From: an uncultured Actinomycetes bacterium
GTDB lineage: Bacteria > Actinomycetota > Coriobacteriia > Coriobacteriales > Atopobiaceae
NCBI GenBank assembly: GCA_900313905.1
Contig: OMTG01000006.1
Coordinates: 1 to 32,773 of the forward strand
Direction: 5' to 3'
Length of the DNA: 32,773 bases
Shown here: piece by piece, positions 17,542 through 26,322 of the stretch
Numbering within the stretch: position 1 is the first letter of the stretch
How the letters are laid out: every line of letters begins with the position of its first letter
The notes under the pieces: model-generated
What the model was told of the DNA's origin: nothing
The model's database searches: none
Seen by the model: only the letters and a program-made list of their open reading frames with translations
Position numbers and translations under genes: made by a program

Positions 17542-18717
17542 TCATTTTCCATGCCGGCCTGCTGTGGCCACAAGGTCCAGCAATGCATCGGCAAAGCGGT
17601 CGAGATCTGTCTGCTCCACCCGTTCATCGAACGAGATCCTGAGTGCGCCCAAGGCGTCGTTTCTGCCAATCCCCATGGCAGAGAGGACATGGCTCGGGTC
17701 GAGCGATCCCGAAGAGCAGGCAGAGCCTGCCGATACCTCGAATCCTGCCTGGTCGAGCTTCAGGATGAGCGTCTCCGAGTCGATGGCGGGCACGTAGATG
17801 CTGACCATCCCCGGGAGCCTTCCGTCGTCGATCTTCGCAGTCGTGGTCGGGAAGATGCCCGTCCCCTCTGCGCATATGCGGCTGAAGAGCCGGTTTGCCT
17901 TCGCGGCGCAGGCAGCCCGCCGCTCGCTGAGGTTCCCGCAGCAGGCATCTGCCGCGGCAGCAAAGGCAAGGGCACCTCGCACATCCTGGGTGCCGGGACG
18001 CTTGCCCTGCTCCTGGCCCCCACCGAAGGCCTGGGGCCGGAAGGGGCACCTCATGCGCAGCGCCAAAGCTCCGATCCCGACAGGACCTCCGATCTTGTGT
18101 GCGGCGATCGAGACTCCGTCCACCTCGCCGATCTCGAGCGGAATCCGCCCGAATGCCTGCACGGCATCGGTGTGCATGAGGGCGCCTGCCTGGTGCGCGA
18201 TCTTCGCGATCTCGGCCACGGGCTGGATCACGCCGGTCTCGTTGTTCGCCGACATGACCGAGACCAGGGCGCACTCACGCGTGATCGCCTTGGCGACCGC
18301 TTCAGGCTCGATCCTGCCATCGCGTCCTGGACGGACCAAAGTGACATCGAATCCGCGGTCGCGCAGCGCCGGCACCACATCGAGCTCCGAGTCATGCTCG
18401 ATGGCGGAGATGACGACCTGCGTGCGGCGGCGGTCACGGGCGCGCACCCCTTCCGCCATCCCATAGAGGGCGAGATTGTTCGACTCGGTGCCGCCTGAGG
18501 TGAAGATGACCTCTGCCGGGCGGAATCCTCCACCGAGGCAGCGTGCCAGATCGCGGCGGGCGCCTTCGAGAGCAGCTGCGGCCTCGCGTCCCAAGGTATG
18601 GAGCGAGTTCGGATTGGCTCCGGCATAGGGAGCCTCGGCATAGGCAGCCTCAGCCGCCTCGGCCTCGTCGCACATCGGCGCCGAGGCAGCATAATCAAGA
18701 TAGAGATAGCTCTTCAT
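17542..18717 (-). CDS. Cysteine desulfurase (NifS/IscS class)
   Basis: A 391-residue PLP enzyme that removes sulfur from cysteine to give alanine and a protein persulfide for Fe-S clusters or tRNA thiolation. It has YLDYAASAP at the start, SGGTESNN (about 74-81), the PLP-stacking His in AIEHDSE (H108), the Schiff-base Lys in AAHKIGGPVG (K208) and the catalytic Cys in SAGSACSSGS (C334). The class-I-type short loop suggests an IscS/NifS-like enzyme. ATG 18717 fits family N-termini; a GTG at 18732 overlapping the rpe stop as GTGA is the alternative. No scaffold gene (IscU/SufU) is adjacent. A tRNA-modification partner gene (mnmA) is not in the window. Confidence 0.93.
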   Translation of the reverse strand: MKSYLYLDYAASAPMCDEAEAAEAAYAEAPYAGANPNSLHTLGREAAAALEGARRDLARCLGGGFRPAEVIFTSGGTESNNLALYGMAEGVRARDRRRTQVVISAIEHDSELDVVPALRDRGFDVTLVRPGRDGRIEPEAVAKAITRECALVSVMSANNETGVIQPVAEIAKIAHQAGALMHTDAVQAFGRIPLEIGEVDGVSIAAHKIGGPVGIGALALRMRCPFRPQAFGGGQEQGKRPGTQDVRGALAFAAAADACCGNLSERRAACAAKANRLFSRICAEGTGIFPTTTAKIDDGRLPGMVSIYVPAIDSETLILKLDQAGFEVSAGSACSSGSLDPSHVLSAMGIGRNDALGALRISFDERVEQTDLDRFADALLDLVATAGRHGK

Positions 18718-18728
18718 GGGAGATACGC

Positions 18729-19406
18729 TCACGCCCGCTTTCCGAGGCCCGCCTGGGCTGCCTGGACAAGCTCAGCCATGGCCGCCCTGCGGTCTGAGGC
18801 CTTGAAGACAGCGCTTCCCGCTACGAGGAGCGTGGCTCCTGCACCCGCCACAGCGCCTGCCGTCTCGCGGTTGATGCCGCCGTCGACCTCGATCACAGGA
18901 TGCGCCCCATGGGCCTCGCAGAGCCTCTTCACGGCACGGATCTTCTCTGTGGTCTGCGGGATGAACTTCTGTCCGCCAAAGCCTGGGTTCACGGACATCA
19001 CAAGGACCATATCCACAATATCGAGCAGGGAATCGAGGGCATAGACCGAGGTGCCCGGATTGATAGCGATGCCAGCGAGCCTGCCCGCCTCGTGGATCTG
19101 GCCGGCGATGCGGTTTGCGTGCTTCGCTGCCTCGATGTGGAATGACACCATGTCTGCGCCAGCATCGAGATAGGAGCCGATGGCCTCATCCGGATTCTCG
19201 ATCATCAGATGGACGTCGACCGGGATGTCCGTTGTCTTCTTGAGTGCCTTGAGGACCGGATGCCCATAGGAGAGCTGGGGCACGAAGCTCCCGTCCATCA
19301 CATCGAAATGGATATAGCGTGCACCTTCAATGGTCTTCACCTCATGGCCCAGATCCATCAGGTCAGCCGAAAGGATCGAAGGTGCAATCCCGATCTCGTC
19401 GAGCAT
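18729..19406 (-). CDS. rpe: Ribulose-phosphate 3-epimerase
   Basis: A 225-residue TIM-barrel enzyme that interconverts ribulose-5-phosphate and xylulose-5-phosphate in the pentose phosphate pathway. The signature elements are complete: IAPSILSADL at the N-terminus, HFDVMDGSFVPQLSYG, DVHLMIENP, MSVNPGFGGQKFIP and EVDGGIN, with metal-binding His/Asp residues in place. ATG 19406 follows AGGAGCGGT. It lies 17 nt after gpsA and is probably cotranscribed. Length is normal. Confidence 0.96.
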   Translation of the reverse strand: MLDEIGIAPSILSADLMDLGHEVKTIEGARYIHFDVMDGSFVPQLSYGHPVLKALKKTTDIPVDVHLMIENPDEAIGSYLDAGADMVSFHIEAAKHANRIAGQIHEAGRLAGIAINPGTSVYALDSLLDIVDMVLVMSVNPGFGGQKFIPQTTEKIRAVKRLCEAHGAHPVIEVDGGINRETAGAVAGAGATLLVAGSAVFKASDRRAAMAELVQAAQAGLGKRA

Positions 19407-19423
19407 ACCGCTCCTATTCTCTT

Positions 19424-20428
19424 TTATTCCATGCCATAGAACTCCACACGCGGGCTGCGCCCGAGCAGCGTGGATATGGCCTCCTCGACAGGTGTTCCTT
19501 CATATAGGATAGCGTGAACAGCGCTTGTGATGGGGGCTTCGATACCCTTTTCACATGCAAGCTCCCAGACCGAGCGTGCCGCACGGGCGCCTTCGACGAC
19601 CATATGGGTCTTCTCCTCATAGGCTGCAAGGCTCATGCCATGGACGAAGGCTTCGCCGAAGCTCCGGTTGCGGGAGTGGCGGGAGGTGCAGGTCGCGACA
19701 AGGTCGCCCATGCCCGCAAGCCCCATGCACGTCATCGCGTCTCCGCCCAGGGAGGCGACGATGCGGCTGATCTCTGCCAGCCCTCTTGTCATGAGCACAG
19801 CCAGGGTGTTGTCGCCGCAGTCAAGCCCCACGGCGCAGCCGCAAGCGATAGCGATAACGTTCTTCACGGCGCCGCAGACCTCGACCCCCACCATATCGTC
19901 CGTGATATAGGCGCGGAAGGAGGGGTTCAGCACGAGCTTCTGGAAATAGGTCGCGACCTCAGGCGTCGTGGAGGCGATGACGGCAGCGGATACCTTGCCG
20001 AGGCAGATCTCCTCGGCGTGGTTAGGGCCGGAGAGGCAGGCGATGCGCTCGGGATGCCCCAGCGCATCGGCCACGACTTCCGTCATGAGCCGTCCGGTCT
20101 CAGCCTCCATGCCCTTCGTGAGCACGAGGATCGGAAGATCGTCCGGCACCACGTCCGCCATCTGCTTAGCCACATCCGCAAGATGGGAGGAGGGCACGAC
20201 GATGAGGGCAGATTCTGCCCCCTCGAGCGCCTCGGCAAGCGAGCTTGTGGCCGAGACATTCTGGGGCAGCTTGTAATCCACGAGATAGCGGGGATTGCGA
20301 TGAGCCTCATTGATGCCCTGGCAGACGGCCTCGGAATGGGCCCAGGCCACGACCCGGTCCGTATGCGGGGCGACAAGGCCCGCTGCAGCGGTGCCCCAGG
20401 AGCCCATGCCGATGACCGCGACGCTCAT
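19424..20428 (-). CDS. gpsA: NAD(P)H glycerol-3-phosphate dehydrogenase
   Basis: A 334-residue soluble enzyme that reduces dihydroxyacetone phosphate to sn-glycerol-3-phosphate, the backbone for phospholipids. It shows the Rossmann loop VIGMGSWGTA (5-14), LTKGMEAETG with the catalytic-region Lys (K105), the SGPNHAEEI segment, GAVKNVIAIACGCAVG and the GLAGMGDLVATCTS and SRNRSFG elements of the C-terminal helical domain. It overlaps plsY by 4 nt (ATGA), directly linking glycerol-3-phosphate supply to the acyltransferase. It runs opposite in reaction sense to the GlpA-like dehydrogenase at 8.5-10 kb. Confidence 0.96.
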   Translation of the reverse strand: MSVAVIGMGSWGTAAAGLVAPHTDRVVAWAHSEAVCQGINEAHRNPRYLVDYKLPQNVSATSSLAEALEGAESALIVVPSSHLADVAKQMADVVPDDLPILVLTKGMEAETGRLMTEVVADALGHPERIACLSGPNHAEEICLGKVSAAVIASTTPEVATYFQKLVLNPSFRAYITDDMVGVEVCGAVKNVIAIACGCAVGLDCGDNTLAVLMTRGLAEISRIVASLGGDAMTCMGLAGMGDLVATCTSRHSRNRSFGEAFVHGMSLAAYEEKTHMVVEGARAARSVWELACEKGIEAPITSAVHAILYEGTPVEEAISTLLGRSPRVEFYGME

Positions 20429-21096
20429 CGACCACCCTTTTCCTCATGATGGAAGGAGAACTTGCGCTCCTCCCCGTGGACAAGCTTCTTGATGTTTCCC
20501 CGGTGCGCCCATACGACGATCACGGCAATCGCGACGAGCGGATAGATGGTCCCCGGCGCATAGCCGAAGACGATGCCCCAGATTGGAAGCGAGACCGCCG
20601 CCAAGGTCGAGCCCAAAGAGACATAGCGGGTCGGCACGGCAGCGACAACGAAGACGAGGAGCAGCCCCAAGGCGACAAGCGGGATGTAGCCCAGAGCCGC
20701 GCCGAAGCCGACTGCGATGCCCTTCCCTCCATGGAAGTGGAGATAGGGCGAGAACACGTGGCCGCAGATGGCCGCGAGGAACACGACCGATGCCATCCAG
20801 CCATAGGCCCCGAAGGGGCCTACCTGCGCCATATCGCCACCGAAGAGGACCGCGGCGAAGATGCGGGACCAGATGAAGGTCGAAAGGAAGCCCTTCAGCG
20901 CATCGCAGAGGAGCGTGAGCCCGCCTGCCTTGGCGCCGACCGAACGCGCGACGTTCGTCGTGCCGATGTTGCCGGAGCCGACCTTGCGCACGTCGATATG
21001 GCCTTCCTTCGAGGCGATGAGGAGGCCGAAGGGGATGCCGCAGACGAAATAGGTCACTGCGACTGCAAGAAGGCACAGAAGGAAGATGGGATTCAT
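20425..21096 (-). CDS. plsY: Acyl-phosphate:glycerol-3-phosphate acyltransferase
   Basis: A 223-residue membrane enzyme that transfers a fatty acyl group from acyl-phosphate to glycerol-3-phosphate, making lysophosphatidate. All three PlsY motifs are visible: SGNIGTTNVAR (about 42-52), HFHGGKGIAVGFG (about 120-132) and the late HRGNI (about 199-203). About five hydrophobic helices surround them. The start overlaps the der stop by one base (TGATG) and the stop overlaps gpsA by 4 nt. PlsX, which makes the acyl-phosphate, is not in the window. Confidence 0.95.
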   Translation of the reverse strand: MNPIFLLCLLAVAVTYFVCGIPFGLLIASKEGHIDVRKVGSGNIGTTNVARSVGAKAGGLTLLCDALKGFLSTFIWSRIFAAVLFGGDMAQVGPFGAYGWMASVVFLAAICGHVFSPYLHFHGGKGIAVGFGAALGYIPLVALGLLLVFVVAAVPTRYVSLGSTLAAVSLPIWGIVFGYAPGTIYPLVAIAVIVVWAHRGNIKKLVHGEERKFSFHHEEKGGR

Positions 21097-22427
21097 CAGT
21101 TCTGCGTGTCCTTTCTCCTGAAATGCAGGCGAATCGGCGTGCCCTCGAGCTCGAAGGCCTCGCGGAAACGGTTCTCGATGAAGCGGCGATAGTTGTCATT
21201 CACGAGCTCGGGGCTGTTGCAGAAGAGCGTGAAGACAGGCGGCCGGAAGCCGGTCTGGGTGACATAGTTGACCTTGAGGCGCTGGTTCTTGTGCACGACC
21301 GTGTAGCCGCTCTCGCGCAGGCCCTCCATCACCTTGTTGAGCTTCGCAGTCGGGATATGGATGCAGCGTGCCTCCTCGATGCGCTCGGCCAGGTCGAGGA
21401 CCTTGTCGACAGAGCGTCCGGTCTTGGCAGAGATCCTCAGATACGGTGCCCACGGCATGAAGGAGAGCCTGCGCTGGATCGTGCGCAGCGCCTCCTCGCG
21501 GTCATAGCTCTCGTCCATGAGGTCCCACTTGTTGAGGAGGACCGCCACGGCGCATCCGCGGTCGACGGCCATCTGGGCGACCTTCTGGTCCTGTTCCGTC
21601 ACGCCCTCGGTCGCATCTACGACAAGCATGGCGACATCGGCGCGGTCGATCGCCTGGAGGCCGCGTACCATCGAGTAGTACTCGACGTCCTCATGCACGG
21701 CCGTCTTCTTCCTCATGCCGGCCGTGTCGATGAGGCGGTAGCGCCTGCCATCGCGCTCGATCACCGTGTCGATCGCATCGCGGGTCGTGCCCGCCACATC
21801 CGAGACGATGGAGCGCTTGCTGCCGATGAGGGCATTGGCAAGCGAGGACTTGCCGACATTCGGGCGGCCGATGAAGGCGATCTTGAGCGTCCCGTCGTCC
21901 GCGTCGATATGCTCGCCCTCCTCCTCAGGCGGCAGGGCAGCGACCACCTCGTCGAGGAGATCGCCCGTGCCGATGCCATGGCCCGCAGAGATGGGGCGCG
22001 GCTCCCCGACGCCGAGCGAGTAGAACTCCCAGAGGTCCGGCTCATGGGCCGGATCGTCGCATTTGTTGCAGACGAGGAAGACCGGCTTCTGCGTCTTGCG
22101 CAGGACCCTGGCCACCTCCTCGTCCTCGTCGGTCACGCCGCAGGTGGCATCGACCACGAAGATGATCGCGTCGGCCTCTTCGCAGGCCGTGAGCGCCTGC
22201 TCGCGGATGCCTGGCGCGAAGACATCCTTCGACTTGATGGATTCGATGCCTCCGGTATCGACCAGGATGAAATCCCGGCCATTCCAGTCGGCCTCATGAT
22301 ATGAGCGGTCCCTCGTCACGCCTCTCGATTCGTGGACGATTGCGTCCCGCTTGACAGCCAAGCGGTTGACGAGAGTGGATTTGCCCACGTTCGGGCGCCC
22401 CACGACGGCGACAGTCGGCTTTCCCAT
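21096..22427 (-). CDS. der: Ribosome biogenesis GTPase Der (EngA)
   Basis: A 443-residue GTPase with two tandem G domains followed by a KH-like domain, needed for 50S subunit maturation. Each G domain starts with GRPNVGKS (near residues 9 and 181). Others include DTGGIES and DTAGMRKK as G3 boxes, and NKCD and NKWD as G4 boxes. The C-terminal KH part is LKVNYVTQTGFRPPVFTLFCN. ATG 22427 is preferred over ATG 22445 because AAGGAG lies 8 nt before it and the resulting N-terminus, MGKPTVAVVG, fits the family. It is followed directly by plsY. Confidence 0.96.
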   Translation of the reverse strand: MGKPTVAVVGRPNVGKSTLVNRLAVKRDAIVHESRGVTRDRSYHEADWNGRDFILVDTGGIESIKSKDVFAPGIREQALTACEEADAIIFVVDATCGVTDEDEEVARVLRKTQKPVFLVCNKCDDPAHEPDLWEFYSLGVGEPRPISAGHGIGTGDLLDEVVAALPPEEEGEHIDADDGTLKIAFIGRPNVGKSSLANALIGSKRSIVSDVAGTTRDAIDTVIERDGRRYRLIDTAGMRKKTAVHEDVEYYSMVRGLQAIDRADVAMLVVDATEGVTEQDQKVAQMAVDRGCAVAVLLNKWDLMDESYDREEALRTIQRRLSFMPWAPYLRISAKTGRSVDKVLDLAERIEEARCIHIPTAKLNKVMEGLRESGYTVVHKNQRLKVNYVTQTGFRPPVFTLFCNSPELVNDNYRRFIENRFREAFELEGTPIRLHFRRKDTQN

Positions 22428-22467
22428 AGTGCTGACTCCTTGCATGCACTGCTTCCAGTGCGGATAG

Positions 22468-23331
22468 CTAGCTTTCCTCCCGCGCCATGAAGGACTCGAT
22501 CTTCTGGCGCACGGCTTCGATCTGGCTCTGCGGCGTGGAGGCCCCCGCCGTTATGCCGATACGCTGGACGTTCTGAAACCATACCTCATTAAGTTCCCCA
22601 ACGTCCTCGATATGATACGTCCGCGCACAATGAGCAGAGCATATCTCCGCAAGATGGGTGGTATTGGCCGAGTTGCGCCCTCCGATCACGACCATCACAT
22701 CGGCTGAGGAGGCAAGCGTGGCCGCTGCCTTCTGCCGGTTCTCGGTCGCCTCGCAGATCGTGTTGTAGACCCTGAGCTCCTCCGTGCGGCAGGCGAGGGC
22801 AGAGACGACCTCCCGGAGCTTTGCCTGGGTCTGGGTCGTCTGGACGACGAGGCCGGCCCGCTTCGTGAGGAGGCCCTCAGCATAGGCGCTCTCCACATCG
22901 TCTGCGCTGTTCACGACGAGGGCGCCCGGCGCGTGCCCGAGCGTCCCTTCGACCTCGGCGTGCCCCCGCTCCCCGAGCACAAGCACCGTATAGCCCTCGC
23001 GGTGGAGCTTCTCGGCAAGCGCGTGCACCTTCATCACATAGGGGCAGGTCGCATCCACGATGTGGACGCCTGCCGCCTTGGCCTCCTCGTAGGCCTCAGG
23101 CACGACGCCGTGGGCGCGGATGATGAGGGTGGAGCCGGCAGGGCCCTTCGGCGTCGTGGCGACGCCGACGCCCTTGCGCTCGAGGTCGGCCACGACCTGG
23201 GGGTTGTGGATGAGGGGCCCGAGCGTCGAGACGGGGCCTTCCGCCTCGCGTGCCGCCTTCTCGGCGAGCTCGAGGGCACGGGCGACGCCGAAGCACATGC
23301 CCGCTTCCTCGGCGATCTCGATCTTTGCCAT
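22468..23331 (-). CDS. ispH: 4-hydroxy-3-methylbut-2-enyl diphosphate reductase
   Basis: A 287-residue [4Fe-4S] enzyme, the last step of the MEP pathway, making IPP and DMAPP for isoprenoids such as the bactoprenyl carrier. The three cluster cysteines are C13 (GMCFGV), C96 (DATCPYV) and C193 (NTICEATENRQ). The substrate His residues are H42, H74 and H124, and the catalytic Glu is E126 (GHAEVEGT). ATG 23331 lies one base after the cmk-plsC stop. A 40-nt gap separates it from der. Confidence 0.95.
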   Translation of the reverse strand: MAKIEIAEEAGMCFGVARALELAEKAAREAEGPVSTLGPLIHNPQVVADLERKGVGVATTPKGPAGSTLIIRAHGVVPEAYEEAKAAGVHIVDATCPYVMKVHALAEKLHREGYTVLVLGERGHAEVEGTLGHAPGALVVNSADDVESAYAEGLLTKRAGLVVQTTQTQAKLREVVSALACRTEELRVYNTICEATENRQKAAATLASSADVMVVIGGRNSANTTHLAEICSAHCARTYHIEDVGELNEVWFQNVQRIGITAGASTPQSQIEAVRQKIESFMAREES

Positions 23332-23332
23332 C

Positions 23333-24856
23333 CTACATCTTCCCCGGGTGCTCGCGCCTGAGCTCATCCCTCAGGGCATAGACGCGCTCCATCGAGACCT
23401 TCTCCATCGCGGCGATCTGCTCCTTGCGCTTCCTCACGCCGAGCTCGTCGAAGCTGATGGGGTCGCCGACCTTCATATAGACCCGGCTCGGACGCGGGAA
23501 ATGCTTGCCCTTGGGGGTGATGTCACGGGCGCCGACGATAGCGACCGGCACGACGTCTGTCTTTGCCATCTGGGCGATGAGGGCAAATCCCCCATGGACC
23601 TGGACAGGCTGGTCGTCGCTCTTGATGCGGGTGCCTTCCGGGAAGATGAGGACCCAGTCCCCCGCCTGCAGGGCCCGCTGCGCGCGCCGTACCGCCTTGA
23701 TGTCAGCGGTGCCGCGCACGATGGGAATGCAGCCGAAGCGGGAGAAGGCCCAGGAGACGAAGCCGTTCTTGTCGAACTCGCTCTTGGAGATCGGGCGGGT
23801 GCGGAGATGCCTATGGTAGAGGGCGATGGCGATCACAACCGGGTCTAGCATCGAGACGTGGTTCATTACAATGACACGGCCACGGCCATCATCCTTCTGG
23901 CCCTCGAAGAACTTGTCCATGTCCTCGATCTTCCAGGGGAAGACGATCTTCGTATAGAGCCAAGCTCCCGTCATAGCGATAGCCAGGAAGGCACGGCTCG
24001 GCCAGGGGAACTTGCGCATCGGATGCTCGTAGTACTCCTCGACAGGAGCATGCGCAAACGCGCGCATCTCCTCTTGCGCCTTGGCCTCCTTCTTCTGGGG
24101 AGCAGGCTTCGTCTCCTTCTTGGGAGCCTGAGGTGCCGCTTCCTTCTTCTCGGGAGCAGGGGCTGCTGCCTTCCGGGCGTCCTCGATGAGATGCTCGATC
24201 TGGCCCACGACCTCGTCCACCGAGAGGGCCGAGGAATCGATCGTCACGGCACCAGGCGCCGGCTCGAGCTTGAAGGAGGCGCGCGATGAGTCCGCCTTGT
24301 CGCGGCGTGCCATATCGGTGAGGATTGCCTGCTCGTCTTTCGCTGCGACCTGGACATCCTCGCCCTTGGCCGTGTCGCCGCCCGCACGCTCCACAGCGCG
24401 CCTGTGGGCACGTGCCTCCGGAGAGGCAACGAGGAAGACCTTCACCTCGGCATCCGGGAAGACGACAGAGCCGATGTCGCGGCCTTCTGCCACCACATCG
24501 CCCTTCGCTCCGAAGGCCTGCTGGCGCACCACCATGTCCTGGCGGATCTCTGGGATGCCGGAGACGACCGAGACGTCCTTGTCGACCTCAGGTGTGCGGA
24601 TCGCATCCGAGACATCCTTGCCGTCGAGGAAGACCTGCGTCTTCTCCCCGAAGGGGCCGAATGCGATGTCTGCTGCCTTCGAGCAGGCAGCGAGCGCCTC
24701 CGCATCGGAGAAGTCGATGCCCTGCCTCCGGCACCTCAGCGCACAGGCACGATACATCGCGCCGGTATCCAGATAGGTAAAGCCGCATTTGCGTGCAAGC
24801 GCCTTGGCCACCGTCGATTTGCCCGATCCAGCCGGCCCATCGATTGCGATCTTCAC
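23333..24856 (-). CDS. Fusion of cytidylate kinase and 1-acylglycerol-3-phosphate acyltransferase
   Basis: A 507-residue two-domain protein. Residues 1-228 are a complete CMP/dCMP kinase (Cmk): P-loop GPAGSGKST (7-15), YLDTGAMYR, GRDIGSVVFPDAEVK (125-139) and the RRDKADSSR lid/CMP segment. Residues 229-264 form a low-complexity Ala/Pro/Lys/Glu linker. Residues 265-507 are a PlsC-type acyltransferase with the catalytic NHVSMLD (H333, D338), the acceptor region around 356-360 and FPEGTR (405-410), plus a hydrophobic segment near 290-308. The kinase recycles CMP from lipid and RNA turnover; the PlsC half acylates lysophosphatidate to phosphatidate. With gpsA, plsY and CDP-DAG chemistry this is a coherent phospholipid set. 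It overlaps the upstream phosphatase gene by 4 nt (ATGA). Confidence 0.93.
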   Translation of the reverse strand: MKIAIDGPAGSGKSTVAKALARKCGFTYLDTGAMYRACALRCRRQGIDFSDAEALAACSKAADIAFGPFGEKTQVFLDGKDVSDAIRTPEVDKDVSVVSGIPEIRQDMVVRQQAFGAKGDVVAEGRDIGSVVFPDAEVKVFLVASPEARAHRRAVERAGGDTAKGEDVQVAAKDEQAILTDMARRDKADSSRASFKLEPAPGAVTIDSSALSVDEVVGQIEHLIEDARKAAAPAPEKKEAAPQAPKKETKPAPQKKEAKAQEEMRAFAHAPVEEYYEHPMRKFPWPSRAFLAIAMTGAWLYTKIVFPWKIEDMDKFFEGQKDDGRGRVIVMNHVSMLDPVVIAIALYHRHLRTRPISKSEFDKNGFVSWAFSRFGCIPIVRGTADIKAVRRAQRALQAGDWVLIFPEGTRIKSDDQPVQVHGGFALIAQMAKTDVVPVAIVGARDITPKGKHFPRPSRVYMKVGDPISFDELGVRKRKEQIAAMEKVSMERVYALRDELRREHPGKM

Positions 24857-25524
24857 TTGGCGTCACCATCCCAGTTGTCTAGGTCCTTCACCACATCATC
24901 CTCGACACGGCGGATGACCTCTTCAGGGGTGAGGCCAAGAGCTGCCAGGAAGTATCTCTTCCCATCGTAGGAAAGAACGAAGGAGCTGACATTGGAAATC
25001 TGGATACGCCAGAATTTATCGGCTGGCGTATGGTAGACCGCACGCAGGATGCTGCGCGAGATGCCGCCATGGGTCACGAGCGCCGTGCGGCCGCGCACCT
25101 GCTTGAGGTCCTCGAGAAGCGAGGTGACGCGGGCAAGCGCCTCCTCGTAGGACTCGCCACCCGGAGCCACTATCGAGTGCCCCTCCTCGTCGAGCGCCCA
25201 GGGGAAGGACCAGCCACGCTCCTTCGCCTCCTGGGCAGAGAGGCCCTCGGCTGCGCCGAAGTCCATCTCGATGATGCGGGGCTCGACCTCGGCCTCGATG
25301 CCAAGGCGCTCCGCCGCTGCAAAGGCAAGCTTCGTGCAGCGCTTCAAGGGAGAGCAGAGGATGCGGTCCGGCTTCCAGGTCACAAGCGCCTCGATGGCGC
25401 GGCGTGCCTGCTCCTCGCCCTTGGGGCTCAGATCCACATTGCGCCTCCCTGAAAGGGTTTGGTCGAGATTCGCGGTCGTCTGCGGATGGCGCATCACAAG
25501 GATGCGCTCGATTTCCTGTGCCAT
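24853..25524 (-). CDS. Histidine phosphatase (phosphoglycerate-mutase-like)
   Basis: A 223-residue member of the histidine phosphatase (PGM-like, CobC/GpmB) family. It has the phospho-acceptor MRHPQT (R12, H13), the ILCSPLKRC segment (about 56-64), the acid EMDFGAAEG region (about 87-95) and the second catalytic His in LVTHGGISR (about 149-157). It could dephosphorylate a small phosphometabolite; the substrate is not readable from sequence. The stop overlaps the next gene by 4 nt, and it starts immediately after the pseudouridine synthase stop (TAG-ATG). Confidence 0.9.
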   Translation of the reverse strand: MAQEIERILVMRHPQTTANLDQTLSGRRNVDLSPKGEEQARRAIEALVTWKPDRILCSPLKRCTKLAFAAAERLGIEAEVEPRIIEMDFGAAEGLSAQEAKERGWSFPWALDEEGHSIVAPGGESYEEALARVTSLLEDLKQVRGRTALVTHGGISRSILRAVYHTPADKFWRIQISNVSSFVLSYDGKRYFLAALGLTPEEVIRRVEDDVVKDLDNWDGDAK

Positions 25525-26322
25525 CTACTGCCTCTTCCTGTCTTCTATGATGCGCTCGAGGGAAGCTGCTTCAGCCTCTGTGAGCAGCCGCCACGAGCCG
25601 TATTCGACATCCTTGAGGGCAAGCGGGCCGAACACGTCCCGGTGGAGGAATACCACCTCATGCCCGACTGCCTTGAGCATCCGCTTGACCTGATGCTTCC
25701 TGCCTTCGTGGATCGTGAGGCCGACGACGGTCTGCCCCACGCGTATGCCTTCCGGCGTCACCGCATCCCAGGCGACGCTGCCGCGCTTCGGGAAATCCAC
25801 TTCAGCTGGCTGCGCCTTTCCATCATCGAGCATCACGCCCTCCTCCAGGACCTTGCGGTTCTCAGACGTGATCCTGCCTTCGACGAGTGCGACATAGTGC
25901 TTCGAGACATGCTTCGACGGATGGAGGAGCTGCTGGGCCGCATCGCCGTTCGTCGTGAAGAGGAGGATGCCGGTCGTGTCCTTGTCGAGGCGCCCGACCG
26001 GGAAGATTCCGGGATAGATGTCACGCGGCACAAGCTCGGCCACGCAGGGACGGCCTTGGGGGTCATCCATCGTCGTGAGGTAGCCACGGGGCTTGTAGAG
26101 CATGATATAGACGGGATGCTCGGCGATCTCGACCCGCCTGCCATCGACGCAGACGATATCGTGCGCAGGATCGACCCTGCTGCCGAGCTCCGTCACGACG
26201 ACGCCGTTCACGGTGACCCGGCCTGCCGTCATGAGGTCCTCCGACCCCCTCCTGCTCGCGACACCCGCGCGGGCCAGGAACTTCTGGAGGCGCAGAGGAT
26301 ACGGGAACCGCTCATCGGCCAT
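25525..26322 (-). CDS. rluB: 23S rRNA pseudouridine synthase (RluB/RsuA family)
   Basis: A 265-residue pseudouridine synthase that isomerises uridines in rRNA. The N-terminal S4 domain (LRLQKFLARAGVASRR, about 11-26) binds RNA. The catalytic domain holds GRLDKDTTGILLFTTNGD (catalytic Asp in LDKDTTG, about residue 110) and the closing HEGRKHQVKRMLKAVGH (about 203-219). ATG 26322 has AGGAGGGG 8 nt upstream and overlaps scpB by 11 nt. The scpA-scpB-rluB order is widely conserved in Gram-positive bacteria. RluB-versus-RsuA target is inferred from context. Confidence 0.93.
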   Translation of the reverse strand: MADERFPYPLRLQKFLARAGVASRRGSEDLMTAGRVTVNGVVVTELGSRVDPAHDIVCVDGRRVEIAEHPVYIMLYKPRGYLTTMDDPQGRPCVAELVPRDIYPGIFPVGRLDKDTTGILLFTTNGDAAQQLLHPSKHVSKHYVALVEGRITSENRKVLEEGVMLDDGKAQPAEVDFPKRGSVAWDAVTPEGIRVGQTVVGLTIHEGRKHQVKRMLKAVGHEVVFLHRDVFGPLALKDVEYGSWRLLTEAEAASLERIIEDRKRQ

